Source: Alphaproteobacteria bacterium (GTDB lineage: Bacteria; Pseudomonadota; Alphaproteobacteria; Rhizobiales; Xanthobacteraceae). Taken from it: DNA of 64,000 nucleotides. The first letter of the stretch is position 1. Every line of letters starts with the position of its first letter. A program made the position numbers and the translations under genes. The notes under the pieces were generated by a model, which saw only the letters and a list, made by a program, of their open reading frames with translations, ran no database searches and was not told the origin of the DNA. This document shows, piece after piece, positions 17,539 to 26,858 of this stretch. The stretch is from NCBI GenBank assembly GCA_016869215.1, contig VGEP01000018.1, forward strand, positions 1 through 64,000, given 5' to 3'.

Positions 17539-17828
17539 GTGACCCGCATGCGGTCACCATAAGCGTTCAACGTCGCCGGCACATCGCCCTTTCCCGAACA
17601 ATGCAATTGAAGGTAAACGGCGTGGCCGATCTTGTACATTTTGCCGATCCGGCAATAGCCGTCGACCCAGGACACCGAGGTCATGGTGGCGACCAGCGCC
17701 GTGTTGCCGAAGCCGTGGCAGGCCTCCGGCGCCTTGGCCCAGCGGCCGAGGTACGGCTCCGCCGCGAACGCAGGCGACGCAACGGCCGCGCCCAGCGCGC
17801 TGGCCAGCACAATCCGACCGATCCTCAT
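17496..17828 (-). CDS. Small periplasmic cysteine-containing protein, unknown
   Basis: 110 residues. The signal peptide MRIGRIVLASALGAAVASPAFA ends in AFA, a good cleavage site. The mature part has four cysteines (EACHGF, GYCRIG, QLHCSG, RRCK) and begins YLGRWAKAPEAC, a pattern found in small secreted lipocalin-like or protease-inhibitor-like proteins of rhizobia. Its 3' end overlaps the Lys-rich protein gene. Both may act in the envelope. Confidence 0.6.
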   Translation of the reverse strand: MRIGRIVLASALGAAVASPAFAAEPYLGRWAKAPEACHGFGNTALVATMTSVSWVDGYCRIGKMYKIGHAVYLQLHCSGKGDVPATLNAYGDRMRVTWGGAKIEELRRCK

Positions 17829-18121
17829 GTGAAATTCCGCCCCCGACGCAGCACGAACGCAACGAAACCCAGCGGGTATAGCGTGCCGCGGCGGCCGTCA
17901 ATTGCGCGGCGTTGCATCCCGTTCGGACAAGTATAGCATGATCGGCGAGCTGCCCGCGGGACGTGCCGAAGTCCCGTTCGCACATTGCAGCGGCAGCGCA
18001 AGTGCCGTCGGCAGGCCGTCACTCTGGAAGTCATTTCCGTGCAATCGCCGCGGGCGCTTCGGCGCCCGGCTGCCGCGCATCCGCTCGACCGGCTGCGTGC
18101 AAAACTCCGGGAGGGAACGCC

Positions 18122-19117
18122 ATGACGCTGACACGCCGCCATTTCGTATGCCTTGCAGCCACCGCCGCCGCGCTGCCGTTCGCATCGCAAAGCGCCATGG
18201 CGCAGGCTTTCCCGTCGCGGCCGATCAACATGATGGTGCCGTTCCCGCCGGGCGGCCTGACCGACGTCGCGGGCCGGCTGGTCGCCGATGGGCTTCGTAC
18301 CGCGCTCAACCAGACCATCGTGATCGAGAACGTCGGCGGCGCGACCGGCAGCATCGGCACCGGCCGGGTCGCGCGCGCGGCGCCCGACGGTTACACCATC
18401 ACCGTGGGGATATGGAACACGCACGTCGCCAACGGCATCACCTACGCGCTGCAATACGACGTCGTGAACGACTTCCAGCCGATCGCGCTGCTGGCCGACG
18501 CGCCGCTGGTGTTGCTTGCCAAGAACGACATGCCTGCAAACAACCTCAAGGAATTTATCGGCTGGCTGAAGGCCAATCCCGACAAGGCGTCGTTCGGCTC
18601 GACCGGCGCGGGCGGCCCCGGACACCTGCTGGCGCTCTTGATGCAGAAGGAGACCGGCGTCCGATTCGGCATCGTGCCCTACCGCGGCATCAACCCGGCG
18701 ATGCAGGACGTGGTTGCAGGCCAGATCGATTTCACCATCGCCAACACCGCGACCGCGCTGCCGCACCTGGCAAACAAAAAGGTCAAGGCCTACGCCGTCA
18801 CCGCCGCGAACCGGCTGTCGATCGCGCCCGATATCCCGTCGGCTGCGGACGCCGGCTTCCCGTGGTTCCAATTCTCGCTGTGGGCGGGACTGTTCGCTCC
18901 CAAGGGCACGCCCAAGGACATCGTTGCCACGCTGAACAAGGCGGCCAGGACCGCGATGGCCGATCCGGCGGTCCGTAAGCGCTTTGTCGATCAGGGCTTC
19001 GTCATACCGCCGCCCGAGCGGCAGACGCCGGAGGCGCTCGGCGCCTATCAGAAGGCCGAGATCGCCAAGTGGTGGCCGATCATCGAGAGCGCGGGCCTGA
19101 AGGCGAAGAAGGAATAA
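18122..19117 (+). CDS. Bug/TctC-type extracytoplasmic solute-binding protein
   Basis: 331 residues from the ATG at 18122, with GGGAGG 6-11 nt upstream. It has a Tat-like signal (LTRRHFVCLAATAAALPFASQSAMA) followed by the family signature FPSRPINMMVPFPPGGLTDVAGR. Further motifs are ARAAPDGYT, GSTGAGGPGHL and IPSAADAGFP. Such proteins bind carboxylic acids for tripartite tricarboxylate transporters. No TctA or TctB genes are adjacent, as is common for these orphan receptors. The frame is open 159 nt further upstream but without signal-peptide character. Confidence 0.92.
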   Translation: MTLTRRHFVCLAATAAALPFASQSAMAQAFPSRPINMMVPFPPGGLTDVAGRLVADGLRTALNQTIVIENVGGATGSIGTGRVARAAPDGYTITVGIWNTHVANGITYALQYDVVNDFQPIALLADAPLVLLAKNDMPANNLKEFIGWLKANPDKASFGSTGAGGPGHLLALLMQKETGVRFGIVPYRGINPAMQDVVAGQIDFTIANTATALPHLANKKVKAYAVTAANRLSIAPDIPSAADAGFPWFQFSLWAGLFAPKGTPKDIVATLNKAARTAMADPAVRKRFVDQGFVIPPPERQTPEALGAYQKAEIAKWWPIIESAGLKAKKE

Positions 19118-19147
19118 GGCGGAAGGTTCGCTCTGCCCACTCCGTTC

Positions 19148-19225
19148 GTTCCCGCGCAAGCGGGAACCTAGCCAAGCTAAGAAGGCGCGGTGGCGATAGC
19201 TCTCGGTCCCCGCTTTCGCGGGGAC
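19148..19225. repeat. Two short palindromes between the convergent Bug protein and RarA genes
   Basis: Two hairpin-forming palindromes lie 38 bases apart: gttcccgcgcaagcgggaac at 19148-19167 and gtccccgctttcgcggggac at 19206-19225. They resemble the dispersed palindromic repeats of Bradyrhizobium-type genomes. Placed between convergent stops they could also serve as bidirectional terminators. Confidence 0.65.
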
Positions 19226-19233
19226 GAGCGGAC

Positions 19234-20568
19234 CTATTCCTTTACACTACGCGCACTTCGCAGCTTCGCCCAATACTCCAGCCGCTTCCTGATCTCGCGC
19301 TCGAATCCGCGCTCCGGCGGATCGTAGAACGTCTGCCGGCCGAGCGCGTCGGGGAAGTAGTCACGGCCGGAGAACGCCTCCTCGGCGTCATGATCGTAGG
19401 CGTAGCCGCGGCCGTAGCCCTCGTCCTTCATCAGGTTCGTTGGTGCGTTGAGAATGTGCTTCGGCGGCAAGAGCGAGCCGCGCTCCTTCGCGGTCCGCAT
19501 CGCGGCTCCGAAGGCGGTGTAGGCGGCGTTCGATTTCGGCGCGGTCGCGACGTAGATCACGGCTTCCGCGATGGCGAGTTCGCCTTCGGGCGAGCCCAGG
19601 AAGTCATAGGCGTCCTTCGCGGCGTTCGCCACCACCAGCGCCTGCGGATCGGCAAGCCCGATGTCCTCGATCGCCATCCGCACCACGCGGCGCACGATGT
19701 AGAGCGGGTTCTCGCCCGCATCCAGCATCCGCGCGAGATAGTAGAGCGCCGCGTCCGGGTCGGAGCCGCGCACCGACTTGTGCAGCGCCGAGATCAAATT
19801 GTAGTGGCCATCCTGACTCTTGTCGTAGATCGGCGCGCGGCGCTGCACGATGCCCTGCATTGCGGCGGTGTCGAACGTCTCGCCCGGCCGCGCCGCGCGC
19901 CAGATTTCCTCGGCGAGCGTTAGCGAAGCCCGGCCGTCGCCGTCGGCCATGCGGGTGAGCGCCGCGCGCGCATCGGCGTCGAGCGGCAGCGGCCGGCCTT
20001 CGATCGCCTCGGCGCGGGAGAGCAGCTTCTCGATTGCGGCCTCGTCGAGCGACTTGAACACCAGCACGCGGGCGCGGGACAAGAGCGGCGCGTTCAGCTC
20101 GAACGACGGATTCTCGGTGGTCGCGCCGACCAGAACGATGGTGCCGTCCTCCATCACCGGCAGGAAGCTATCCTGCTGCGCGCGGTTGAAACGGTGAATC
20201 TCGTCGACGAAAAGCAGCGTCCCCTGCCCGGTCTCGCGCCGGGCACGGGCGGCATCGAACACCTTTTTCAGGTCGGCGACGCCGGTGAAGATCGCGCTGA
20301 TCTGCTCGAAATGCAGGCTGGTCGCGTCGGCCAGGAGCCGCGCCACCGTGGTCTTGCCGGTGCCGGGCGGCCCCCAGAACACCAGCGAGCCGAGCGAGCG
20401 GGTCGCGAGCATTCGCGTCAGCGCGCCGTCGGGGCCGAGCAGATGGTCCTGTCCCACGACTTCCAACAGCGCCTGCGGCCGCAGCCGGTCGGCCAGCGGC
20501 CTCGGCGCCGCGGCATCGAGACCCGCGGCGGCAAACAGGCTTGGACCGGATGTGGCGCGTTTTGCCAT
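19234..20568 (-). CDS. rarA: Replication-associated recombination protein A (RarA/MgsA)
   Basis: 444 residues, the family length. The AAA+ ATPase domain has Walker A GPPGTGKTT (66-74) and Walker B LLFVDEIHRF. The sensor region has VGATTENPSFELNAPLLSR, and the C-terminal tetramerisation domain ends with YDHDAEEAFSGRDYFPD. RarA acts at stalled replication forks, loading with RecA/SSB. It is transcribed as a single gene or after the downstream small membrane-protein gene, 41 nt away. Confidence 0.95.
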   Translation of the reverse strand: MAKRATSGPSLFAAAGLDAAAPRPLADRLRPQALLEVVGQDHLLGPDGALTRMLATRSLGSLVFWGPPGTGKTTVARLLADATSLHFEQISAIFTGVADLKKVFDAARARRETGQGTLLFVDEIHRFNRAQQDSFLPVMEDGTIVLVGATTENPSFELNAPLLSRARVLVFKSLDEAAIEKLLSRAEAIEGRPLPLDADARAALTRMADGDGRASLTLAEEIWRAARPGETFDTAAMQGIVQRRAPIYDKSQDGHYNLISALHKSVRGSDPDAALYYLARMLDAGENPLYIVRRVVRMAIEDIGLADPQALVVANAAKDAYDFLGSPEGELAIAEAVIYVATAPKSNAAYTAFGAAMRTAKERGSLLPPKHILNAPTNLMKDEGYGRGYAYDHDAEEAFSGRDYFPDALGRQTFYDPPERGFEREIRKRLEYWAKLRSARSVKE

Positions 20569-20609
20569 GGGGTCAAACTGGGACGCCGCCGGCCGATCCG
20601 CAAGCGGGA

Positions 20610-20987
20610 TTACAGGCCCAGGGCCTGCAGCGCGTCATCGAGAACGATGAGCGGACCGCCGGGAAAAATGCAGACCACGAAGTTCACCAGGGCCGCCAGC
20701 AGATTGCGGGACAGGCCCGAAACCGCCTGCCGCAGCGGGCCGTCCCGTCGGACCATTGCGGCGAGCGCGAACGCGAGGCCCGTCATGCTCATCAGGGGAG
20801 CCAGCACGACCAGAACCGCAAGCGCCGCGAACAACGCCGGACGCTTGACCAGATCGGGCGCCAGGAAAGCAATGAGCCAGAGGGCGGCGACCGCGCCGAG
20901 CGCCGTCAGCAACGCCCTGTCCGCCATGGCGAGCGAGCGCCGCACCCACACGCTGTCCGGCGGCGGCAGCGACGGGCGGTCGTTCAT
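20610..20987 (-). CDS. Small inner-membrane protein, unknown
   Basis: 125 residues with three predicted membrane helices (about 24-43, 50-74 and 98-115) and a proline-rich N-terminus. No recognised domain. It lies between the HtrA protease gene (24 nt downstream of its stop) and rarA (41 nt), all on the minus strand, so co-transcription is likely. A role in membrane stress with HtrA would be guesswork. Confidence 0.6.
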   Translation of the reverse strand: MNDRPSLPPPDSVWVRRSLAMADRALLTALGAVAALWLIAFLAPDLVKRPALFAALAVLVVLAPLMSMTGLAFALAAMVRRDGPLRQAVSGLSRNLLAALVNFVVCIFPGGPLIVLDDALQALGL

Positions 20988-21011
20988 CGGGGCGGCGACG
21001 ATGACCGCCCC

Positions 21012-22421
21012 CTACCCGCCGAACACCGCGGAGATCTGCTGGCCGCCGCGCTGGATGGTGACGCGCCAGACGCGGGAACCGGCCTGCGCCGCGCGTTCGA
21101 GATCGCGGGTCTTTGCGATCTTAACGTTGTTTACCGATAACACCACGTCGCCGCGCTGAAAGCCGAAGTTGCGCGCGAGCGAGCCATCCGGGAGATCGAC
21201 GATCACGACGCCGGTCGCCTCCGCGTTCAGGCGAAGTTCGTCGGCCAGCGCTGGCGACAGGTTCGCGATCTTCGCGCCCATGAACGGCGAGCGGCTCTGG
21301 ATCGTCAGCTCGTCGCGCGGCCCCTCGGGCGCGGTTTCGAGCGCCACCGCCGCCGCCATTTCGCGGCCGCCGCGCACGATACCGACCTTGGCCTGCCCGC
21401 CAAGCCCGCGGGTCGTGAAGCGGTAGTCGAAGGCATTGGGATCGTCGACCGACTGGCCGTCGACCGAAACGATCACGTCCCCGGCCCTAAGCCCGGCGCG
21501 CGCGGCCGGACTTCCGGCGGTCACCGCGGTCACCACCGCGCCGGCCGGCCGCTTGAGGTCGAACTCGCGCGACAATTCCGGCGTCAGCGCCTGCAGCCGC
21601 GCGCCGAGCCACGGCCGCTTCACCGCGGTGCCGCCGGTGCGCGCGGAAGCCACGACCAGCTTCACCATGTTGGCGGGAATCGCGAAGCCGACGCCCTGCG
21701 AGCCCCCGGAGCGCGAGAAGATTGCGGTGTTGATGCCGACGATGCGCCCGGCCATGTCGACCAGTGGGCCGCCGGAATTTCCGGGATTGATCGCGGCGTC
21801 GGTCTGGATGAAGAACTGGAAGTCGGTGATGCCCACCTGCGTACGCGCGAGCGCCGAGACGATGCCCTGGGTGACGGTCTGGCCGACGCCGAACGGATTG
21901 CCGATCGCGAGCACCACGTCGCCGACCTGCAGCTCGTCGGAGTTTCCGAACTGCAGCGCAGGAAATTTCTCCCGCGCATCCTTGATCCGCAGCACGGCGA
22001 GATCGGTGCGCGGGTCCTTCAACACGATCTCGACGTCAAGCTCGCGCTTGTCGCCGAGCAGAATCCTGATCTGGTCGGCGCCGTCGATGACGTGATGGTT
22101 GGTGACGACCAGACCCGCCGGATCGACGATCACGCCGGAGCCGAGCGAACGCTGCTGTTGATCGCGCGGCCCGCCGAATCCCGGTCCGAAGAAGCGCCGG
22201 AAGAACGGGTCCTCCATCAGCGGGTTGCGGTTCTCCACCGTCTTGGCGGCGGACACCGTCACAACCGCGGGCGTCACCCGCCGCACGATCGGCGCAAACG
22301 ACATCCGCAACGCCTCCGCCGACGGCGGCACGACCCGCTCCTGCGCCGCGGCAGGCGCGGCAAGGCCTGCCAGCAGCGCCGTCGCTGCCAGAACAAAGAA
22401 GGGGCGGACGCAATCGAACAT
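21012..22421 (-). CDS. Periplasmic Do-like serine protease (HtrA/DegP family)
   Basis: 469 residues from the ATG at 22421, with GAGGA about 9 nt upstream. A TTG two codons earlier is less likely. The signal peptide ends near PAAAQ. The trypsin-like domain has a complete catalytic triad: H110 in VVTNHH, D140 in DPRTDLAVL, S216 in GNSGGPL. Two PDZ domains follow, from about 270 and 370. It degrades or refolds misfolded envelope proteins. It is somewhat shorter than DegP and similar to DegQ-type or mucD-like proteins. Confidence 0.93.
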   Translation of the reverse strand: MFDCVRPFFVLAATALLAGLAAPAAAQERVVPPSAEALRMSFAPIVRRVTPAVVTVSAAKTVENRNPLMEDPFFRRFFGPGFGGPRDQQQRSLGSGVIVDPAGLVVTNHHVIDGADQIRILLGDKRELDVEIVLKDPRTDLAVLRIKDAREKFPALQFGNSDELQVGDVVLAIGNPFGVGQTVTQGIVSALARTQVGITDFQFFIQTDAAINPGNSGGPLVDMAGRIVGINTAIFSRSGGSQGVGFAIPANMVKLVVASARTGGTAVKRPWLGARLQALTPELSREFDLKRPAGAVVTAVTAGSPAARAGLRAGDVIVSVDGQSVDDPNAFDYRFTTRGLGGQAKVGIVRGGREMAAAVALETAPEGPRDELTIQSRSPFMGAKIANLSPALADELRLNAEATGVVIVDLPDGSLARNFGFQRGDVVLSVNNVKIAKTRDLERAAQAGSRVWRVTIQRGGQQISAVFGG

Positions 22422-22541
22422 GAGCAATTTCCTCGGGGCTGCGGACCCGAGATATAGGCCGAAGGCGCGGACAATAGTAGGGCGAAACCCGCCGCCGGCA
22501 CCGCACCGGCCGGGCTACCCCGGCCGGCGCAGTAAGGCCGC

Positions 22542-23381
22542 CTATTCCTTCGCCGGAACGGTGCGCAGATAGGCCACGACCGCGTCGAGGTCCTCGTTGG
22601 TCATGGTGGCGTAGTACTGGTAGCCCATCGGGCCTTTCAGCGCCGTGCCGTCCGGCCGCTTGCCCTGGGTGATCGCTGTCTTGATCTGGGCGTCGGTCCA
22701 GCCCCCGATGCCCTTCTCCTTGTGGGAGGTGATGTTGCGCGACTCCGACTCGCCCCACGGGCCGGGGAACTTGCGGCCGCCGGTGCCGACCTTGTCGAGC
22801 TGCGGCTGGCCCTTAACCATCGGCGTGTGGCACTCCATGCAGTGGCCGATGGCGACCATGTAGTGGCCGAGCTTCACCTTGTCGCGCAGGTCGGCCGCGG
22901 TCGCCGGCTTCTCGGTGCCGGGCCAGCGGTGCATCGACATCTGCGCCTTGTAGACCGGATCCTTGACCTTGTTCTTCACCGGCTTGAGCGACTGCATGTA
23001 GGCGACCAGCGCGTCGGCGTCGGAAGGCGTCAGGATCGCGTAGAACCCCGAAGGCATGATCGGTGCGAGCGGTACGCCGTTCGGACGCACGCCGTCGATC
23101 AGCGCCTTCTTGATCTGCGCCGCGGTCCAGCCGCCGATGCCGGTTTCCTTCTCCGAGGTGATGTTGGGCGCGGTCACCGCAAAGGTCGGCGTGTCCCACG
23201 ACAGGCCGCCGGAGTAATCCTTGCCTGCAACCGCGGCCGGCGGGCCTTTCGGCGTGTGGCAGTTGGCGCAGGTCATGACTCCGTTGGCGAGATAGTCGCC
23301 GCGCTTGACCGCTGCGGATTGCGCGAACGCCGACGTCGCGACCGCAACCGACGCGACGACACCCAATAGCAATTTGACCAT
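22542..23381 (-). CDS. Di-heme cytochrome c
   Basis: About 280 residues from the ATG at 23381; an ATG at 23393 is equally in frame. The signal peptide ends AFAQ. Two c-type heme sites are present: C38-A-N-C41-H42 and C181-M-E-C184-H185. Each domain carries the NIT..KE.GIGGWT..QIK.A...G.RP.G pattern typical of cytochrome subunits that work with alcohol, aldehyde or nicotinate dehydrogenases. Candidate axial methionines lie in IMPSGFY and PMGYQYY. No dehydrogenase gene is adjacent, so the electron donor is unknown. Confidence 0.88.
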   Translation of the reverse strand: MVKLLLGVVASVAVATSAFAQSAAVKRGDYLANGVMTCANCHTPKGPPAAVAGKDYSGGLSWDTPTFAVTAPNITSEKETGIGGWTAAQIKKALIDGVRPNGVPLAPIMPSGFYAILTPSDADALVAYMQSLKPVKNKVKDPVYKAQMSMHRWPGTEKPATAADLRDKVKLGHYMVAIGHCMECHTPMVKGQPQLDKVGTGGRKFPGPWGESESRNITSHKEKGIGGWTDAQIKTAITQGKRPDGTALKGPMGYQYYATMTNEDLDAVVAYLRTVPAKE

Positions 23382-23492
23382 GACCCACCCCATTTCCCGG
23401 CAGACGATCCTGCGATGGAGGAATTCTAATCGGGGCATGCGGCGCGGCCAACCGCCCCGGCGGGCGTTTCGCACCGCAAACTGAAGGACATC

Positions 23493-24173
23493 TCAACGCG
23501 CGCCGGCGGCCGAAAGAATCCGGATCATGTCGCTGTAGCCGCTTTTGCGCGCGTGCATCAGCGGCGTGACGCGCTCGCGGTCGGGGATGTTGACGTTGGC
23601 GCCGGCGGCGACCAGCAGCCGCACGATCTCGGTGTGCGCGGGCCCGCCGTCGCCGAGGATCACGGCTTCGAGCAGCGCGGTCCAGCCGAGATTGTTGACG
23701 TGGTCCTTGTCGATGGACGTCGCGAGCAGGAGCTTTACGTTCTCGACATGGCCCCGGTGCGCGGCGGGGATCAGGCCGGTGCCGCGATAGCGGTTAACGT
23801 CCTTCAGGTCCGCGCCGGCGGCGAGCGTCATCTTGAGGATTTCGGTCCGGCCCTCGGCGGCGGCGTAGAGATAGGGCGTGTCCTGGATGAAGTCCTTGGC
23901 GTTGACGTCGGCGCCCTCCTGAATGAGGAAACGCGCGACGGCGACCTGGTTGCGATGGGTCGCTGCCATCAGGGCGGTGCGGCCGCGCTGATCGCGCGCA
24001 TCGATCCGCGCGCCCTCGGCGAGCAGCGTGCGGACCGCGACGATCTCGCCGCGCTCGGCGGCCTGGATCATCTCGCGTTCCTTCGCATTGCCCGGCTGGG
24101 ACTGACCCGGCATGGCGCTCACCAGAAGCAAAAAGGCGGCCGCGAGGGCCGCCTTTGCGATTTCGAGAGCCAT
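23493..24173 (-). CDS. Secreted ankyrin-repeat protein
   Basis: 226 residues. The signal peptide (about 1-25, ending SQPGNA) is followed by five or so 33-residue ankyrin repeats (such as RDQRGRTALMAATHRNQVAVARFLIQEGADVN split across repeats). The repeats cover nearly the whole mature protein. It should bind another protein in the periplasm; the partner is unknown. It starts 10 nt downstream of rplQ on the same strand, which places it at the tail of the ribosomal cluster. Confidence 0.82.
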   Translation of the reverse strand: MALEIAKAALAAAFLLLVSAMPGQSQPGNAKEREMIQAAERGEIVAVRTLLAEGARIDARDQRGRTALMAATHRNQVAVARFLIQEGADVNAKDFIQDTPYLYAAAEGRTEILKMTLAAGADLKDVNRYRGTGLIPAAHRGHVENVKLLLATSIDKDHVNNLGWTALLEAVILGDGGPAHTEIVRLLVAAGANVNIPDRERVTPLMHARKSGYSDMIRILSAAGAR

Positions 24174-24183
24174 CGCGCCGCCC

Positions 24184-24615
24184 TCACGCCGCAGGCGCGG
24201 CCTCTTCCTCGACCGCGCGGACCTGCACCGGCCCGGAGTCCTTGCCCTTGGCGGACTCGTCGCGGTCGACGAATTCGATCACTGCAACAGCCGCGTTGTC
24301 GCCGTAGCGGAAGCCCGCCTTCAGCACGCGGGTGTAGCCGCCGTTGCGGTCCTTGTAGCGGGGCCCAAGCACGTCGAAGAGCTTTTTGACCATGGCGACG
24401 TCGCGCATCTGCGCGATCGCCTGGCGCCGCGCATGCAGGTCGCCGCGCTTGCCGAGCGTGATCAGCTTCTCCACCACCGGGCGAAGCTCTTTCGCCTTGG
24501 GCAGCGTGGTGGTGATCTGCTCGTGCTTGATCAGCGCCGCGCACAGATTGGCGAACATGGCCTTGCGATGCTCAGGCTTGCGGCCGAGCTTGCGGTGAAC
24601 CTTGCCGTGACGCAT
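24184..24615 (-). CDS. rplQ: 50S ribosomal protein L17
   Basis: 143 residues. The family core [20 protein letters not shown] and [21 protein letters not shown] is intact, followed by a short acidic/alanine tail (VEEEAAPAA). It is the last ribosomal gene of the alpha operon after rpoA. The 127-nt gap between them contains a palindromic repeat, which is longer than other gaps in this cluster. Confidence 0.97.
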   Translation of the reverse strand: MRHGKVHRKLGRKPEHRKAMFANLCAALIKHEQITTTLPKAKELRPVVEKLITLGKRGDLHARRQAIAQMRDVAMVKKLFDVLGPRYKDRNGGYTRVLKAGFRYGDNAAVAVIEFVDRDESAKGKDSGPVQVRAVEEEAAPAA

Positions 24616-24635
24616 CGCGCAATCCTCTCACTCTC

Positions 24636-24737
24636 GTCATTCCGGACGCCGCGTAGCGGCGATCCGGAATCCAGAAACAATCTCCGAGCTTCCATCTGGA
24701 TTCCGGGTTCGCGCGTTCAGCGCGCCCCAGAATGACA
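24636..24737. repeat. Composite palindromic intergenic repeat between rpoA and rplQ
   Basis: The arm tccggaatccaga (24670-24673 region, within 24662-24674) faces tctggattccgg (about 24695-24706), and the outer arms gtcatt and aatgac close the structure. The whole block, about 100 bases, can fold into a long imperfect hairpin. It resembles the dispersed repeats of Bradyrhizobium-type genomes (cattccgg...ccggaatcc). It lies inside the alpha operon. Confidence 0.7.
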
Positions 24738-24742
24738 GGCGC

Positions 24743-25873
24743 TCAGTAATGATCCTCGAAGCGCTTGGCGAGCTCCTCGATGTTCTCGGGCGGCCAGCCG
24801 GGCACTTCCATGCCGAGGTGCAGGCCCATCTGCGCCAGCACCTCCTTGATCTCGTTGAGCGACTTGCGGCCGAAGTTCGGCGTCCGCAGCATCTCGGCTT
24901 CGGTCTTCTGCACCAGGTCGCCGATGTAGACGATGTTGTCGTTCTTCAGGCAGTTCGCCGAACGCACCGACAGTTCGAGCTCATCGACCTTCTTGAGGAA
25001 CGCCGGATTGAAGGCGAGGTCCGGGATCGACTCGGCCGCGGCTTCCTTCCTCGGCTCCTCGAAGTTGACGAACACGTTGAGCTGGTCCTGCAGGATGCGC
25101 GCCGCGTAGGCGAGCGCGTCCTCGGGGCCGACCGCACCGTTCGTCTCGATGGTCATGGTGAGCTTGTCGTAGTCGAGGATCTGGCCCTCGCGGGTGTTCT
25201 CGACCTTGTAGGAGACCTTCTTCACCGGCGAGTACAGGCTGTCGACCGGGATGAGCCCGATCGGCGCGTCCTCGGGCCGGTTGCGCTCGGCCGCGACATA
25301 GCCCTTGCCGGTGGCGACGGTGAACTCCATGCGGATCTCGGCGCCCTCGTCGAGCGTGCACAGCACGAGGTCCGGATTGAGCACGACGATGTCGCCGACG
25401 GTCTGGATGTCGCCCGCGGTGACGGTGCCGGGGCCGGACTTCTTGACCACCATGCGCTTGGGCCCGTCGCCCTGCATCTTGATGGCGATGTCCTTGATGT
25501 TGAGCACGATGTCGGTCACGTCCTCGCGCACGCCGGCGATCGAGGAGAATTCGTGCAGCACGCCGTCGATGTGCACCGACTGCACCGCCGCGCCCTGCAG
25601 CGACGACAACAGCACGCGCCGCAGCGCGTTGCCGAGCGTCACGCCGAATCCGCGCTCCAAGGGTTCGGCGACGACCGTCGCGACCCGCTTCGGGTCCGAG
25701 CCGATCGCCACCTGAAGCTTGTTCGGCTTGATCAGTTCCTGCCAGTTCTTCTGGATCACGTTTGCACCCGTCGTATTGAGTGGCGCGGTCTTGCGCACGT
25801 CCCACTCCGCCCCATGGGACGCCTCGGCGGCAGCCGACGGCTGATCCGCCGGCCGAAGGTAAGTGTCGCTCAT
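24743..25873 (-). CDS. rpoA: DNA-directed RNA polymerase subunit alpha, with N-terminal extension
   Basis: 376 residues. The normal protein begins at [14 protein letters not shown], here residue 40, so there is an extra N-terminus of about 39 residues ([25 protein letters not shown] then [14 protein letters not shown]). The N-terminal dimerisation domain ([20 protein letters not shown]) and the C-terminal domain ([32 protein letters not shown]-like) are complete. The ATG overlaps the rpsK stop in an ATGA. An internal GTG at 25760 would give the standard length but has no ribosome binding site. The start choice therefore favours the extended form. Confidence 0.93.
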   Translation of the reverse strand: MSDTYLRPADQPSAAAEASHGAEWDVRKTAPLNTTGANVIQKNWQELIKPNKLQVAIGSDPKRVATVVAEPLERGFGVTLGNALRRVLLSSLQGAAVQSVHIDGVLHEFSSIAGVREDVTDIVLNIKDIAIKMQGDGPKRMVVKKSGPGTVTAGDIQTVGDIVVLNPDLVLCTLDEGAEIRMEFTVATGKGYVAAERNRPEDAPIGLIPVDSLYSPVKKVSYKVENTREGQILDYDKLTMTIETNGAVGPEDALAYAARILQDQLNVFVNFEEPRKEAAAESIPDLAFNPAFLKKVDELELSVRSANCLKNDNIVYIGDLVQKTEAEMLRTPNFGRKSLNEIKEVLAQMGLHLGMEVPGWPPENIEELAKRFEDHY

Positions 25874-26262
25874 ACGCGGCGTCGCTTTCTCGGCCGGCAG
25901 CCGTTGTGTGGGATCGGGGTGACGTCGCGGATCGAGGTGACGGTGAAGCCCGCGGCCTGCAGGGCGCGCAGCGCCGATTCGCGGCCGGAGCCCGGACCCG
26001 CGACCTCGACTTCCAGTGTGCGCATGCCGTGCTCGGTGGCCTTCTTCGCCGCGTCCTCGGCCGCGACCTGCGCGGCATAAGGCGTGGACTTGCGCGAGCC
26101 CTTGAAACCCATGGTGCCCGCCGACGACCAGGCGATGGTGTTGCCCTGCGCGTCGGTGATGGTGATCATAGTGTTGTTGAACGTCGCGTTCACATGCGCG
26201 ACGCCCGAGGCGATGTTCTTGCGTTCGCGTTTGCGGACGCGGCCGGTGACTTCCTTACCCAT
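25870..26262 (-). CDS. rpsK: 30S ribosomal protein S11
   Basis: 130 residues with the family features [39 protein letters not shown] and, at the end, [18 protein letters not shown]. It forms part of the 30S platform near the mRNA exit. It shares an ATGA overlap with rpoA and follows rpsM by 53 nt. Confidence 0.97.
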   Translation of the reverse strand: MGKEVTGRVRKRERKNIASGVAHVNATFNNTMITITDAQGNTIAWSSAGTMGFKGSRKSTPYAAQVAAEDAAKKATEHGMRTLEVEVAGPGSGRESALRALQAAGFTVTSIRDVTPIPHNGCRPRKRRRV

Positions 26263-26315
26263 TCACGATCCTTTCAGAGCCCGCGGCGCGCGCAGGGCGA
26301 TACAATCAGCTAGCC

Positions 26316-26690
26316 TCAGGTCACCTTCTTCTTGCCGGCGATCGCCTTGGCCGGCCCCTTGCGGGTGCGGGCGTTGGTGTGGGTCCGCTGTCCGCGGACC
26401 GGCAGCCCCTTGCGGTGACGCAGGCCGCGATAGCAGCCGAGGTCCATCAGCCGCTTGATGTTCATGGCGACTTCGCGCCGCAGATCGCCCTCGACCAGGT
26501 AATCGCGGTCGATCACTTCGCGAATCTGCAGCACCTCCTGGTCGGTGAGCTGCGACACCCGGCGGTCATGGGGAATGTGGACCTTCTCCATGATGTCCTT
26601 GGCGTTCTTCTGACCGATGCCATGGATGTACTGCAGCGCGATCACCACGCGCTTGTTGGTCGGGATATTGACGCCTGCAATTCGGGCCAC
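26316..26690 (-). CDS. rpsM: 30S ribosomal protein S13
   Basis: 124 residues. [22 protein letters not shown] at the start and [18 protein letters not shown] near the end define S13, a 30S head protein contacting the P-site tRNA through its basic tail. It follows adk after a 168-nt gap, which is large enough for a promoter of the rpsM-rpsK-rpoA-rplQ unit, though none was identified. Confidence 0.97.
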   Translation of the reverse strand: MARIAGVNIPTNKRVVIALQYIHGIGQKNAKDIMEKVHIPHDRRVSQLTDQEVLQIREVIDRDYLVEGDLRREVAMNIKRLMDLGCYRGLRHRKGLPVRGQRTHTNARTRKGPAKAIAGKKKVT

Positions 26691-26858
26691 GATCTCACTC
26701 CTGTTCCGGCCGGCTCAGACGAGCCCTGCCGATCCTGCCTGCCGCAACATCCGGGATGGGTCCTGCAAGCAATAACGCGACGCCCTCCCCTCCCTTACGG
26801 GGCCGGCATCGTGCGAACTGTGTCCGACTGAATACGGCAGTTATTAAGGGATTCCCGG

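Noticed and set aside
19118-19233. Palindromes between the Bug gene and rarA as a CRISPR fragment
   Set aside because: Only two short, different palindromes with no spacer-repeat periodicity; they fit dispersed palindromic repeats.
22422-22427. TTG codon as start of the HtrA gene
   Set aside because: The ATG two codons later has better spacing to the GAGGA site and needs no alternative start codon.
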